Below, piece by piece: positions 7,919 to 16,552 of a stretch of 47,451 nt of DNA. The DNA lies in NCBI RefSeq assembly GCF_900141835.1, contig NZ_FQZD01000028.1, positions 1-47,451 of the forward strand, read 5' to 3'. Position 1 is the first letter of the stretch. Each line of letters starts with the position of its first letter. The translations under genes and the position numbers were made by a program. Under the pieces are notes generated by a model. The model had not been told where the DNA came from, ran no database searches, and was given only the letters and a program-made list of their open reading frames with translations. This stretch comes from Propionispora hippei DSM 15287. GTDB taxonomy: Bacteria; Bacillota; Negativicutes; Propionisporales; Propionisporaceae.

Positions 7919-9079
7919 ATGAGAAAAAAATGGATGGGGTTGCTGTTGAGTGCCGTTATGGTAACAGGTTTGGTAGCTGGCTGCAGTTCCTCAACGGGTT
8001 CTAATTCAAAGGAAATTAAAATCGGGGCCAATTTTGAGTTAACCGGCGGTGTCGCCAACTTCGGCAAACAGACAGTCAACGGTATTATGCTTGCTTTTAA
8101 AGAGGTTAATGAAGCCGGCGGTGTTAACGGTAAGAAATTGGTGCTGGTCCAGGCCGATAATAAGTCGGAGCCTTCTGAAGCAGCCAACGCGGTAACCAAG
8201 CTGATTACCCAGGATAAAGTATCGGCCGTATTGGGCCCGGTAACCAGCTCTGACGTACTGGCTACGCTGCAAATCGGCCAGGATAACAAAGTGCCGATTA
8301 TTACCCCGACCGGAACCAATCCTAGCATTACGGTAGATAACGGCCAAGTTAGACCCTATGCTTTCCGCGGCTGCTTTATTGATCCTTTCCAGGGTCAGGT
8401 TATGGCAAACTTTGCGGCTAAAACCCTGAAAGCCAAAACAGCGGTCATCTATATTGACAGCAGTTCCGACTATTCCAAGGGCTTGTCCGAATCCTTTGAA
8501 GCCGCTTTCACGAAAAACGGCGGACAGATTATCGGCAAGGAAGCTTTCTTGCAAAAAGACCAGGACTTTAAAGCTACTTTGACCAAAATCAAAGGAATGA
8601 ATCCTGATGTTGTATTCATTCCGGCCTATTATGAAGAGGTTGGCAAAATTAACAAACAGGCCCGTGAATTAGGTATCACGGTACCGCTGCTTGGCACCGA
8701 TGGCTGGGATGATTCCAAACTGGTGGAAATTGCTGGCGCAGCCGCTTTGAATAACGGTTTCTTCAGCAATCACTATTCACCGGAAGACAAAGATCCCCGG
8801 GTTGTCAAATTTGTGGAAGCCTATAAGAAAGAGTACAACGAAGCTCCAAGCGCCCTGGCAGCACTTGGCTATGACACGGCACTCATGCTGATCGACGCGA
8901 TCAAACGGGCCGGCAGTGATGATCCGGGCAAAATCAGAGACGCGCTGGAAAAAACTAAAGACCTGCAGGTTGTAACCGGCATATTGACGCTGGATGAAAG
9001 CCACAATCCGGTTAAGAGTGCCGTGGTTATCGAAATGAAAGACGGCAAACAGGTATTTAGAGAAAAAGTAAATCCGTAA
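7919..9079 (+). CDS. livK: Branched-chain amino acid ABC transporter, substrate-binding lipoprotein (copy 1)
   Basis: A periplasmic-binding protein of the LivK/Peripla_BP_6 family that delivers leucine/isoleucine/valine-type ligands to the LivHMGF pore encoded downstream. The start is placed at ATG 7919 (386 aa): GGGGGGAG lies eight bases upstream, and the protein then begins with a clean lipoprotein signal ending LVAGC (Cys22). An upstream in-frame TTG at 7901 would spoil both. Core matches are IKIGANFELTGG, VLVQADNKSE, AAVIYIDSSSDYSKG, ATLTKIK and LGTDGWDD. It is strikingly similar to copy 2 and more distantly to copy 3. It has its own promoter and terminator. Confidence 0.9.
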   Translation: MRKKWMGLLLSAVMVTGLVAGCSSSTGSNSKEIKIGANFELTGGVANFGKQTVNGIMLAFKEVNEAGGVNGKKLVLVQADNKSEPSEAANAVTKLITQDKVSAVLGPVTSSDVLATLQIGQDNKVPIITPTGTNPSITVDNGQVRPYAFRGCFIDPFQGQVMANFAAKTLKAKTAVIYIDSSSDYSKGLSESFEAAFTKNGGQIIGKEAFLQKDQDFKATLTKIKGMNPDVVFIPAYYEEVGKINKQARELGITVPLLGTDGWDDSKLVEIAGAAALNNGFFSNHYSPEDKDPRVVKFVEAYKKEYNEAPSALAALGYDTALMLIDAIKRAGSDDPGKIRDALEKTKDLQVVTGILTLDESHNPVKSAVVIEMKDGKQVFREKVNP

Positions 9080-9096
9080 GTACACTGATACATTAG

Positions 9097-9141
9097 GCAG
9101 CTCCGCTGGGTAAGATCAACCGGCGGGGCTGCTTTCATTTT
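9097..9141 (+). terminator. Terminator after livK copy 1
   Basis: A 13-bp stem (GCAGCTCCGCTGG with CCGGCGGGGCTGC, two G-U pairs) with a ~10-base loop, followed by TTTCATTTT. Confidence 0.8.
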
Positions 9142-9190
9142 CTGTTTTGGAATGTTTGTCGCAGGTGTTTACTTTACAGGTGTAAGTGGA

Positions 9191-9223
9191 AAAAAACAAA
9201 GACTATAAATACCTTTGTTTTTT
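9191..9223 (+). terminator. AT-rich hairpin with T run upstream of livK copy 2
   Basis: AAAAAACAAAG pairs with CTTTGTTTTTT across an 11-base loop. It could act as a bidirectional backup terminator between livK1 and the livK2 promoter. Confidence 0.5.
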
Positions 9224-9262
9224 AAGGATGGACAAAAACCCTGTATATCCAGAAATAATCTA

Positions 9263-9291
9263 TTGACAGCGGATATGGAGGGGCCTATAAT
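9263..9291 (+). promoter_or_regulatory. Sigma-A promoter of livK copy 2
   Basis: TTGACA at 9263-9268 and TATAAT at 9286-9291, spacer 17. The leader to the start codon (~195 bases) contains a small GGGC-CGAC-GCCC hairpin near 9397 and two runs of seven T (9420-9426, 9447-9453). These could cause pausing or attenuation, but no riboswitch core was recognised. Confidence 0.8.
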
Positions 9292-9493
9292 AAGTCTCAT
9301 AGACAAACATGTTTGTGTTGTGTACTATCAGAAAACACGATCCGGACAATGTGTAAAGAAGGTTGACAGCGCAGCGGGAGTTATCCCGGCTTAATCAACA
9401 GGGGCCGACGCCCAGCAGGGTTTTTTTAGAAACCTGTGATGGGGTTTTTTTATTGTTGGCGGCAGCCGGATCAAGACAGAGGAGATGACAGGT

Positions 9494-10657
9494 ATGAAGA
9501 AAAAGTGGTTGGGAGTTATGACATCTGCTTTAGTGCTGATGTCGTTGGTAGCAGGTTGCGGAAATAGTGCTACCTCGAATGACAAGGAAATCCGTATCGG
9601 CGGCAATTTTGAGCTGACCGGCGGCGTGGCCGACTATGGCAAACAATCGTTAAACGGTATCATGCTGGCGATCAAAGAAGCCAATGATGCCGGCGGTGTG
9701 CTGGGCAAAAAGATTGTGCTTGTACAGGCTGACAACAAGTCGGAAGCTTCGGAAGCAGCCAATGCAGCAACAAAATTGATTACGCAGGATAAAGTTTCAG
9801 CTATGCTAGGACCGATTACCAGTTCCAACGCAATTGCGGCGCTGCAAATTTCTCAGGATAATAAAGTTCCTTTAGTTACGCCTACAGGCACTAATACAAA
9901 AATTACCGTAGATGACAATGGACAGGTAAGGCCGTACGCCTTCCGCGGCTGCTTTATTGACCCGTTCCAGGGCATCGTAATGGCTAACTTTGCTACCAAG
10001 ACGCTGCATGCTAAAACGGCAGTCATTTATATCGACAGCAGTTCCGATTATTCCAAGAATCTGGCTGAATCGTTTACAGAAAGCTTTACGAAAAACGGCG
10101 GACAGATCATCGGCAAAGAAGCCTTCCTGCAAAAGGATCAGGATTTCAAGGCTACTCTGACTAAAATCAAGAGCCTCAATGCCGATATTATTTTTATTCC
10201 GGCCTACTATGAAGAAGTTGGCAAGATTGTAAAGCAGGCCCGCGAATTGGGCATCAATGTACCTTTACTGGGCACCGACGGCTGGGATAACGCCAAAATA
10301 ACGGAAATCGCCGGCGCCGGACCGTTGAACAATACGTTCTTCAGCAATCACTACTCAGCAGAAGACAAGGATCCCCGGGTAGTTAAATTTGTGGAAGACT
10401 ATAAAAAAGAATACAATGAAGCACCCAGTGCTTTCTCCGCTCTCGGCTATGACACGGCGCTCATGTTGATTGACGCAATCAAACGGGCCGGCAGCGATGA
10501 TCCGGAAAAAATCAGAGAAGCCCTGGAAAAGACCAAAGATTTGCAGGTTGTTACCGGCATACTGACCTTGGATGCTAATCATAATCCAATCAAGAGTGCT
10601 GTTGTAGTGGAAATGAAAGACGGCAAACAAGTGTTTAAAGAAAAAGTTAATCCCTAA
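9494..10657 (+). CDS. livK: Branched-chain amino acid ABC transporter, substrate-binding lipoprotein (copy 2)
   Basis: Second LivK-type lipoprotein, 387 residues from ATG 9494. GAGGAG lies nine bases upstream; the alternative ATG at 9485 directly abuts the RBS and is unlikely. The signal peptide ends LVAGC with Cys22. It is nearly colinear with copy 1 and shares long segments such as AFRGCFIDPFQG, KTAVIYIDSSSDYSK and GKEAFLQKDQDFKATLTKIK. This indicates a recent tandem duplication. Divergence is concentrated near the signal and in scattered positions, so ligand specificity may differ only slightly. It has a separate promoter; the only permease/ATPase set is downstream of copy 3. Confidence 0.9.
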   Translation: MKKKWLGVMTSALVLMSLVAGCGNSATSNDKEIRIGGNFELTGGVADYGKQSLNGIMLAIKEANDAGGVLGKKIVLVQADNKSEASEAANAATKLITQDKVSAMLGPITSSNAIAALQISQDNKVPLVTPTGTNTKITVDDNGQVRPYAFRGCFIDPFQGIVMANFATKTLHAKTAVIYIDSSSDYSKNLAESFTESFTKNGGQIIGKEAFLQKDQDFKATLTKIKSLNADIIFIPAYYEEVGKIVKQARELGINVPLLGTDGWDNAKITEIAGAGPLNNTFFSNHYSAEDKDPRVVKFVEDYKKEYNEAPSAFSALGYDTALMLIDAIKRAGSDDPEKIREALEKTKDLQVVTGILTLDANHNPIKSAVVVEMKDGKQVFKEKVNP

Positions 10658-10718
10658 TTCATCACAGTAAAAAAGACGGATTCCCGCATTGTTTCCCGGA
10701 AAAAAACACAATGTCTAC

Positions 10719-10752
10719 CACACAAGGACTTTTACGTTAAAGTCCTTGTGTG
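10719..10752. promoter_or_regulatory. Perfect 14-bp inverted repeat abutting the livK3 promoter
   Basis: CACACAAGGACTTT at 10719-10732 and its exact complement at 10739-10752, with a six-base loop. It ends five bases before the -35 box. On the plus strand no T run follows, so it is not a classic terminator. It may be a regulator-binding site or a transcript-end stabilising hairpin for livK2. Confidence 0.55.
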
Positions 10753-10757
10753 AAGTA

Positions 10758-10786
10758 TTGACAGCCACCAAGCGCAACCATATAAT
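10758..10786 (+). promoter_or_regulatory. Sigma-A promoter of livK copy 3 / livHMGF
   Basis: TTGACA at 10758-10763 and TATAAT at 10781-10786, spacer 17. It drives livK3 and possibly the permease genes by read-through. Confidence 0.85.
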
Positions 10787-10905
10787 ATACACTGTAAATG
10801 ATACGAAATCGTGTTATATTCATCCTGGAAAGATACGAAACAGATGGACGGCAGTATCATAGGGATGGATACGGATCTATCAGTAATAAACATAGGAGGA
10901 GAAAT

Positions 10906-12069
10906 ATGGTTGCGAAAAAGATGGTAAAAGCATTGTTCGGACTTGCCATGTCAGCCGTTTTACTGGCGGGCTGTGGCGGGCAGCAAAGCGCAGACGTCAT
11001 TAAGCTCGGTGCTAATTTGGAAATGACCGGCGGAAATGCTACCTTTGGCGGATCGGCAAGCAATGGTGCCAAACTGGCTATCAAGCAGGTAAATGAAAAG
11101 GGCGGCGTGCTGGGCAAGAAACTGGATTTAGTGGTAGCCGATAACAAGAGTGAGGCTGCGGAAGCCGCTAATGCCATGCAAAAACTGATTACCCAGGATA
11201 AGGTAGTGGCGGTAATCGCTCCTATCGCGTCCTCCAGCGTGATTGCCGGCGCTCAGGTAAACGCTGACAACCAGGTGTTGGCGATCAGTCCGACGGCATC
11301 CAATCCCAAGGTTACGGTTGATCCGGCCACCGGCAAGGTAAGAGACTTCCTGTTCAGAGCAGCGTTTATTGATCCTTTCCAGGGTTCGGTTATGGCTAAT
11401 TTTGCCACCAAATCGCTGAAGGGCAAAACAGCGGCTCTGTACATCGACAACTCCAGTGACTATGCCAAAGGGCTGGGCCAGTTCTTTAAGGAAACCTTTG
11501 AGAAAAACGGCGGCAAGATTGTAGCCGAAGAGGCCTATTTAGCTAAAGACACCGATTTTAAAGCAACGCTCACCAAAATAAAAGCAGCCAATCCGGATGT
11601 GCTTTTTGTACCGGGGTATTATCAGGAAGTGGGTATGATTATCAAACAGGCCCGCGAGCTTGGTTTAATGATGCCGGTGCTGGGCGGCGATGGCTGGGAT
11701 TCGGCTAAACTGCCGGAAATTGCCGGCGCCGATGCGCTGAACAATACCTTTTTTGCCAACCATTATTCTCCTGACGACAACAGTCCGGCGATCAAAGACT
11801 TTGTTGAGGCTTATAAGAAAGAGTACGGCCAGGTACCGGACGCTTTTGCCGCCTTGTCCTATGATGCTACGATGATGGTCATCGAAGCGATCAAGCGGGC
11901 TAATTCAACCGATCCGGTTGCAATTAAGGACGCACTGGCTAAGACTAAGGATTATCAGGCTGTATCCGGTTTGATTACCTTGAATGAAACTCATGATGCC
12001 GTGAAGAGTGCCGTTATCATTGAAATGAAGGACGGCAAGCAAACTTTTAAGGAGAAAATTAATCCTTAA
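10906..12069 (+). CDS. livK: Branched-chain amino acid ABC transporter, substrate-binding lipoprotein (copy 3)
   Basis: Third LivK-family lipoprotein, 387 residues from ATG 10906, which is preceded by AGGAGGAG. A longer frame from 10798 would start only ~12 bases after the -10 box and would put 36 residues before the signal peptide, so it is rejected. The signal ends LLAGC (Cys23). Core features are IKLGANLEMTGG, VVADNKSEAAEAA, FRAAFIDPFQG and LGGDGWDSAKL. It is clearly more diverged than copies 1 and 2 and lies directly upstream of livH, so it may be the original partner of the permease. Role: binding of branched-chain or related amino acids outside the cytoplasmic membrane. Confidence 0.9.
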   Translation: MVAKKMVKALFGLAMSAVLLAGCGGQQSADVIKLGANLEMTGGNATFGGSASNGAKLAIKQVNEKGGVLGKKLDLVVADNKSEAAEAANAMQKLITQDKVVAVIAPIASSSVIAGAQVNADNQVLAISPTASNPKVTVDPATGKVRDFLFRAAFIDPFQGSVMANFATKSLKGKTAALYIDNSSDYAKGLGQFFKETFEKNGGKIVAEEAYLAKDTDFKATLTKIKAANPDVLFVPGYYQEVGMIIKQARELGLMMPVLGGDGWDSAKLPEIAGADALNNTFFANHYSPDDNSPAIKDFVEAYKKEYGQVPDAFAALSYDATMMVIEAIKRANSTDPVAIKDALAKTKDYQAVSGLITLNETHDAVKSAVIIEMKDGKQTFKEKINP

Positions 12070-12072
12070 AGA

Positions 12073-12382
12073 CTGTCCACCGCCGAGATTCGATATATGG
12101 CTGCATAATTGAGTAACTTAGCATAGGGTTGACGCGAAACAGTCGGTTGTGTGGGGCCTGAAAAAGCAGTCTAACAACAGCATAGATAGCTCTGCTGCAA
12201 TCACTTCGGCAGAGCTTCATGGTGGGGCGCCGCAGAAGGGCCAGTACAGACTTCGGGTTACGTGTGTCCAAAAGGGGATAAGGCATCTTAGTCTTATCCC
12301 CTTCCTGTTGCAATTGTTTGGAAAGGATTTCCGGCAGGGATTGTTGTAATGAAAAAGAAAGAGTTATGGAGGGAAAATCAAC
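12073..12382 (+). other. Structured intergenic leader between livK3 and livH
   Basis: About 310 bases without a credible gene. Two clear hairpins are seen: AGCTCTGC/GCAGAGCT at 12188-12216, and an 11-bp perfect stem AAGGGGATAAG/CTTATCCCCTT at 12272-12303 with a ten-base loop. Neither is followed by a strong T run. They may tune the amount of livHMGF relative to livK3 through partial termination or RNA processing. No known riboswitch was recognised. Confidence 0.45.
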
Positions 12383-13279
12383 ATGGAGGCATCATCCTTT
12401 TTTCAACAGTTTATCCAACAGTTGATTAATGGTGTATCCCTGGGCAGCATTTATTCTTTGATTGCCCTTGGCTATACCATGGTTTATGGCATTATCAAAC
12501 TTATCAATTTTGCTCATGGCGATATTTATATGCTGGGAGCTTATCTGGGCTTTTTTGCCACCACGACATTGAAAATGCCCTTCTTGCCGGCATTGGTAGT
12601 AGCCATGGTGGGAGCCGCTCTGGCAGGTATGATCATTGAACGGCTGGCATACCGGCCGCTGCGGTCGGCGCCGAAGATTGCCGTATTGATTACAGCCATC
12701 GGCGTGTCGCTGCTTTTAGAGTATGGCGGGATGCTGATTGTAACGCCGCAGCCGCGGACTTTCCCGAAGGTGTTTGCCGCGGAGCTTTATAATATTGGCG
12801 GCATTGTTATCAACAGCCAGCAGATTGTCATTCTGGTCGTTGCCTTGCTGCTCATGGTGCTGTTGACTTATGTCGTGCAGAAGACAAAAATCGGCAAAGC
12901 CATGCGGGCTGTTTCGTTTGATACCGATGCCGCCCGTTTAATGGGCATCAATGTGGACCGGGTTATTTCCTTTACCTTTGGTATCGGTTCCGGTCTGGCT
13001 GCTGCTGCCGGTGTGCTGGTCGGCGTTTACTACAATTCGATCGATCCGCTGATGGGCATTATGCCCGGTCTGAAGGCCTTTGTGGCGGCGGTATTGGGTG
13101 GGATCGGCGTGATTCCGGGGGCCATGCTCGGCGGTATTATCATGGGTGTGGTGGAAGCCTTGGTCAGCGGCTTCATTTCTTCTACTTTCCGCGATGCCGC
13201 AGCCTTTGGCATATTAATCCTCATTTTGCTGTTCAGGCCGGCCGGCTTGCTTGGCAAAAATGTACGTGAGAAAGTGTAG
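12383..13279 (+). CDS. livH: Branched-chain amino acid ABC transporter permease LivH
   Basis: A 298-residue integral membrane permease of the LivH family, one half of the uptake pore in the cytoplasmic membrane. The start region QLINGVSLGSIYSLIALGYTMVYGIIKLINFAHGD is hallmark LivH (GYTMVYGI and NFAHG). Around eight hydrophobic segments follow, with the conserved AVSFDTDAARLMGIN cytoplasmic loop and GGIGVIPGAMLGG near the end. The ATG at 12383 follows GGAGGG. The stop directly abuts the livM start, so the two are translationally coupled. Confidence 0.93.
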   Translation: MEASSFFQQFIQQLINGVSLGSIYSLIALGYTMVYGIIKLINFAHGDIYMLGAYLGFFATTTLKMPFLPALVVAMVGAALAGMIIERLAYRPLRSAPKIAVLITAIGVSLLLEYGGMLIVTPQPRTFPKVFAAELYNIGGIVINSQQIVILVVALLLMVLLTYVVQKTKIGKAMRAVSFDTDAARLMGINVDRVISFTFGIGSGLAAAAGVLVGVYYNSIDPLMGIMPGLKAFVAAVLGGIGVIPGAMLGGIIMGVVEALVSGFISSTFRDAAAFGILILILLFRPAGLLGKNVREKV

Positions 13280-14260
13280 GTGACCAAGATGAGAGAGGCT
13301 ACGAAAAAAGATATACTGTCTTTGGGCGCCTGCCTGGTTGTATACGGTATTCTACAAACGCTCATTACGACGAATGTTATTGGTCCTTTCTGGCAGCTGA
13401 ATCTGGTGCTGATCTGTATTAACATTATCTTGGTAAGCAGCTTGAATTTAATTAACGGTTTTGCCGGACAGTTTTCCATCGGCCATGCCGGCTTTATGGC
13501 GGTCGGTGCCTATCTGGGAGCGGTCCTGACGGTGAAGCTGCATCTCCCCTTCCTTGTGGCTATTTTGGGCGGTGCTTTGGCGGCCGGTATGCTTGGCTTT
13601 TTGATTGGTTTGCCGACGCTGCGGCTAAACGGTGACTATCTGGCCATTGCCACCTTGGGGTTGGGCGAGATTATCCGTATTACCATCCTGAATATTCCCT
13701 ATGTGGGCGGTGCGTCCGGTTTCATGGGCATCCCCCGTTATACCACTTTCACATGGGTCTTCTTTTTGACAGTGTTTACTATCTTTTTTATCAAGAACCT
13801 AATTAATTCTTCTCATGGACGGGCGATTATTTCCATCAGAGAAAATGAAATCGCCGCCGAGGCCATGGGTGTTGATACAACCCGCTATAAAGTACTGGCC
13901 TTTACCGTCGGCGCGGCTTTCGCCGGCGTAGCCGGGACGCTGTTCTCCCACTACTTTTACATTGCCCATCCGGCGTCCTTTACCTTCATGAAGTCCTTCG
14001 ATATTCTGACCATGGTGGTGTTGGGCGGTTTGGGCAGTATCACCGGCTCGATTACTTCTGCTGTCCTCTTAACCTTTGTGTCGGCTGCCTTGGCCAGCTA
14101 TCCCGAATGGCGCATGGTGATTTACTCCCTAGTACTGATTGTACTGATGATCTACCGTCCGCAAGGATTATTCGGCAATAAAGAACTTAGCCTGCAGGTA
14201 TTCAAAAACTGGGGCCGGTTATTTGGAGGTGACAAACATGACGCTGTTAAAGGCAAGTAA
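13280..14260 (+). CDS. livM: Branched-chain amino acid ABC transporter permease LivM
   Basis: A 326-residue LivM-type permease, partner of LivH. Recognisable stretches are NLINGFAGQFSIGHAGFMAVGAY, LRLNGDYLAIATLGLGEI, ENEIAAEAMGVDTTRYK and VVLGGLGSITGS. It has about nine hydrophobic segments. The GTG at 13280 immediately follows the livH stop; an ATG at 13289 is a possible alternative start. The 3' end overlaps livG by 23 bases, as expected for a tightly coupled operon. Confidence 0.93.
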   Translation: MTKMREATKKDILSLGACLVVYGILQTLITTNVIGPFWQLNLVLICINIILVSSLNLINGFAGQFSIGHAGFMAVGAYLGAVLTVKLHLPFLVAILGGALAAGMLGFLIGLPTLRLNGDYLAIATLGLGEIIRITILNIPYVGGASGFMGIPRYTTFTWVFFLTVFTIFFIKNLINSSHGRAIISIRENEIAAEAMGVDTTRYKVLAFTVGAAFAGVAGTLFSHYFYIAHPASFTFMKSFDILTMVVLGGLGSITGSITSAVLLTFVSAALASYPEWRMVIYSLVLIVLMIYRPQGLFGNKELSLQVFKNWGRLFGGDKHDAVKGK

Positions 14261-15005
14261 TTTATCCAAGGTATTCGGCGGCTTGCGTGCCGTATCGAAT
14301 TTTGATGTAGAAATCAATGACGGCGAATTGATTGGCTTAATCGGACCGAACGGCGCGGGTAAGACCACGGCGTTTAACCTCTTAACCGGTGTGTACGAAC
14401 CGACCGATGGCGAAATTACCTTTGACGGGAAAAGTGTAGTCGGCTTGAAACCATATCAGATCACGCAGCGCGGGATTGCCCGGACTTTCCAGAATATCCG
14501 TCTTTTTTCCAATCTGTCGGTGCTGGACAATGTAAAAATCGCCTATCATTTTCATGTCAAGTATGGCTTGGCCGAATCGGTGCTCCGGGTTGGCCGCTAT
14601 CACAATGAAGAAAAGGAAATTGAGGAAAAGGCCACTCGCTTTCTTGAAATCTTTAAGCTGGCCGATAAGAAGGATGAAATCGCCAAGAATCTTCCCTATG
14701 GCGAACAGCGACGGCTGGAGATTGCCCGTGCGCTGGCCGCTCAGCCCAAGCTGCTGCTGCTGGACGAGCCGGCAGCGGGGATGAATCCGCAGGAAACGCA
14801 TCAATTGATGGAGATGATCCGTTGGATTCGCAAAGAGTTCAATTTGACCATCTTGCTGATTGAGCATGATATGAGTCTGGTCATGAATGTCTGTGAACGG
14901 ATTTATGTACTGGATTACGGCAGCATTATTGCGCACGGCGTGCCGCAGGAGATCAAGAACAATCCGAAGGTTATTGAAGCTTATCTTGGGGAGGAAGTGC
15001 ACTAA
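14238..15005 (+). CDS. livG: Branched-chain amino acid ABC transporter ATP-binding protein LivG
   Basis: A 255-residue ABC ATPase of the LivG type. Walker A is GPNGAGKTT, the signature is LPYGEQRRLEIARAL, and Walker B is LLLLDEPAAGMNP. The downstream switch His is in LIEHDM. The LivG-specific region GIARTFQNIRLFSNLSVLDN is present. The start is set at ATG 14238, which follows GGAGGTG; the TTG at 14223 lies upstream of that RBS and is unlikely. It powers LivHM together with LivF, whose ATG overlaps its stop codon by one base. Confidence 0.93.
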   Translation: MTLLKASNLSKVFGGLRAVSNFDVEINDGELIGLIGPNGAGKTTAFNLLTGVYEPTDGEITFDGKSVVGLKPYQITQRGIARTFQNIRLFSNLSVLDNVKIAYHFHVKYGLAESVLRVGRYHNEEKEIEEKATRFLEIFKLADKKDEIAKNLPYGEQRRLEIARALAAQPKLLLLDEPAAGMNPQETHQLMEMIRWIRKEFNLTILLIEHDMSLVMNVCERIYVLDYGSIIAHGVPQEIKNNPKVIEAYLGEEVH

Positions 15006-15709
15006 TGCTGACAGTTGATAATATTAATGTATATTATGGTGCCATTCACGCCCTCAAGGGAATCAGCGTGGAAGTAACGGAAGGCGAGATTGTCACCCTG
15101 ATCGGTGCCAATGGCGCCGGAAAAAGTACCATCTTGCGTACCATTTCCGGTTTGCTCAAGCCCAAAAGCGGCAAAATAGTTTTTGAAGGCAAGGAAATCG
15201 GTGGTATGGCAGCGCAAAACATCGTTTCGTTGGGCATTTCCCAGGTGCCGGAAGGCCGCCGGGTATTTGCCAATATGAGTGTTATGGAAAACCTGGAGCT
15301 GGGTGCCTATATCCGCAGCGATAAGAAGGAAATCCAGCAGGATTTGAATAAAATTTTTGAACGTTTCCCCCGTTTGGCTGAACGCCGTTCGCAGTTGGCC
15401 GGTACGCTAAGCGGCGGTGAACAGCAGATGCTGGCCATGGGGCGCGCCCTGATGAGCCGGCCGCGTCTTTTACTCTTGGATGAGCCTTCCATGGGGCTGG
15501 CGCCGCTTCTGGTAAAAGAGATATTTTCTATTGTCCAGGAGATCAACTCTACAGGAACTACGGTGCTCCTTGTCGAACAGAATGCACATATGGCATTATC
15601 CATTGCCCACAAAGCATATGTATTGGAAACGGGCCGTATTACTTTATCGGGATCAGCCAAGGAATTGGCAGCCAGCGAGGATGTCAAAAGGGCTTATCTC
15701 GGTGGATGA
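15005..15709 (+). CDS. livF: Branched-chain amino acid ABC transporter ATP-binding protein LivF
   Basis: A 234-residue ABC ATPase of the LivF type, the second nucleotide-binding subunit. Walker A GANGAGKST, signature LSGGEQQMLAMGRAL, Walker B LLLLDEPSMGLAP and switch region LLVEQNA are all present, as is the family stretch ISQVPEGRRVFANMSVMENL. Length is normal. It is the last gene of livHMGF, ending 140 bases before the CBS-ACT gene, with no strong terminator between them, so some co-transcription is possible. Confidence 0.93.
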   Translation: MLTVDNINVYYGAIHALKGISVEVTEGEIVTLIGANGAGKSTILRTISGLLKPKSGKIVFEGKEIGGMAAQNIVSLGISQVPEGRRVFANMSVMENLELGAYIRSDKKEIQQDLNKIFERFPRLAERRSQLAGTLSGGEQQMLAMGRALMSRPRLLLLDEPSMGLAPLLVKEIFSIVQEINSTGTTVLLVEQNAHMALSIAHKAYVLETGRITLSGSAKELAASEDVKRAYLGG

Positions 15710-15849
15710 TTAGCGTCTCCTCTTGCGTCTTAGCCTGCTTGGAAGCCGGCAGTAAACAGGAGCCGCTGCCTGCCTGATGTGTATGACAGCAGTACCTGAG
15801 CAATGTATGATGTTTGGGAGTAAAAACCTGTGTATGGGAGATGAGCTGT

Positions 15850-16494
15850 ATGTTTGTATCAAATCATATGACCCCGAATCCTGTAACAATCACTTCGGGC
15901 ACGAATATCGCCGATGCCGCGCATGTTATGCGGAAAAACAAGTTCCGTCGCTTGCCGGTGGTGGATGACGGAAAACTGGTAGGGATTATCACCGACCGTG
16001 ATTTACGGGAAGTTTCCCCGTCTGCCGCTACTTCCTTATCAATTTATGAGATCAACTATCTGCTGGCAAAAATGAAAGTAAAAGATGTCATGAAAAAAGA
16101 GTTGGTTACCGTGCGGGCTGACGCTACCGTGGAAGAGGCCGCTCTCCTAATGTACAACAACAAGATCGGCGGCATTATTGTGGTGGATGAGGCCGGTGCC
16201 CCGGTCGGAATTATTACGGAAACAGACATCTTTAAATGCTTTGTTGATGTCATGGGTCTGCCGCAGGGCAAGACCAGAATCACACTGGATATGGCCGACA
16301 AGGTAGGCGCCGTCCATGAGATTACGGCTGTATTTGCCGACTTGGGAATTAATATCGGCAGTATGATTAGCCATAGTCTAGTGGAAGGCAAGGCTGAAAT
16401 GGTCATTCGGGCGGACATTCCGGATATTGCCGTACTCTCGGCACGGCTGCAGGAAAAGGGTTATCCTGTCCGGCATGTAGTCCAGATTGGCTGA
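15850..16494 (+). CDS. CBS-pair and ACT domain protein, AcuB-like
   Basis: A 214-residue cytosolic sensor-type protein. Residues ~1-135 hold two CBS motifs (MTPNPVTITSGTNIADAAHVM and VKDVMKKELVTV, with LVGIITDRDLRE and PVGIITETD). These usually bind adenine nucleotides. Residues ~145-214 look like an ACT domain (GAVHEITAVFADLGINIGSMISH), which usually binds amino acids. The layout matches AcuB-like proteins. ATG 15850 is chosen because GGGAG lies nine bases upstream; ATG 15841 sits on the RBS. Position after the BCAA transporter suggests a link between amino acid supply and energy state, but the target is unknown. Confidence 0.8.
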   Translation: MFVSNHMTPNPVTITSGTNIADAAHVMRKNKFRRLPVVDDGKLVGIITDRDLREVSPSAATSLSIYEINYLLAKMKVKDVMKKELVTVRADATVEEAALLMYNNKIGGIIVVDEAGAPVGIITETDIFKCFVDVMGLPQGKTRITLDMADKVGAVHEITAVFADLGINIGSMISHSLVEGKAEMVIRADIPDIAVLSARLQEKGYPVRHVVQIG

Positions 16495-16518
16495 GTTTTT
16501 AACTGAGTCCGGCAAGTC

Positions 16519-16547
16519 TTTACACCTTTTTAGGGGTATGCTAATAT
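16519..16547 (+). promoter_or_regulatory. Sigma-A promoter of the NiCo riboswitch / CDF gene
   Basis: TTTACA at 16519-16524 and an extended -10 TGC-TAATAT at 16539-16547, spacer 17. Transcription would begin just before the riboswitch. Confidence 0.7.
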
Positions 16548-16552
16548 TATAG

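Noticed and set aside
10798-10905. Upstream extension of livK3 by 36 codons
   Set aside because: It would begin ~12 bases after the -10 box and put a non-signal sequence before a good lipoprotein signal; the downstream ATG has a strong RBS.
12149-12349. 66-codon open frame between livK3 and livH
   Set aside because: GTG start without RBS, runs through two strong hairpins, no recognisable sequence; treated as leader RNA.
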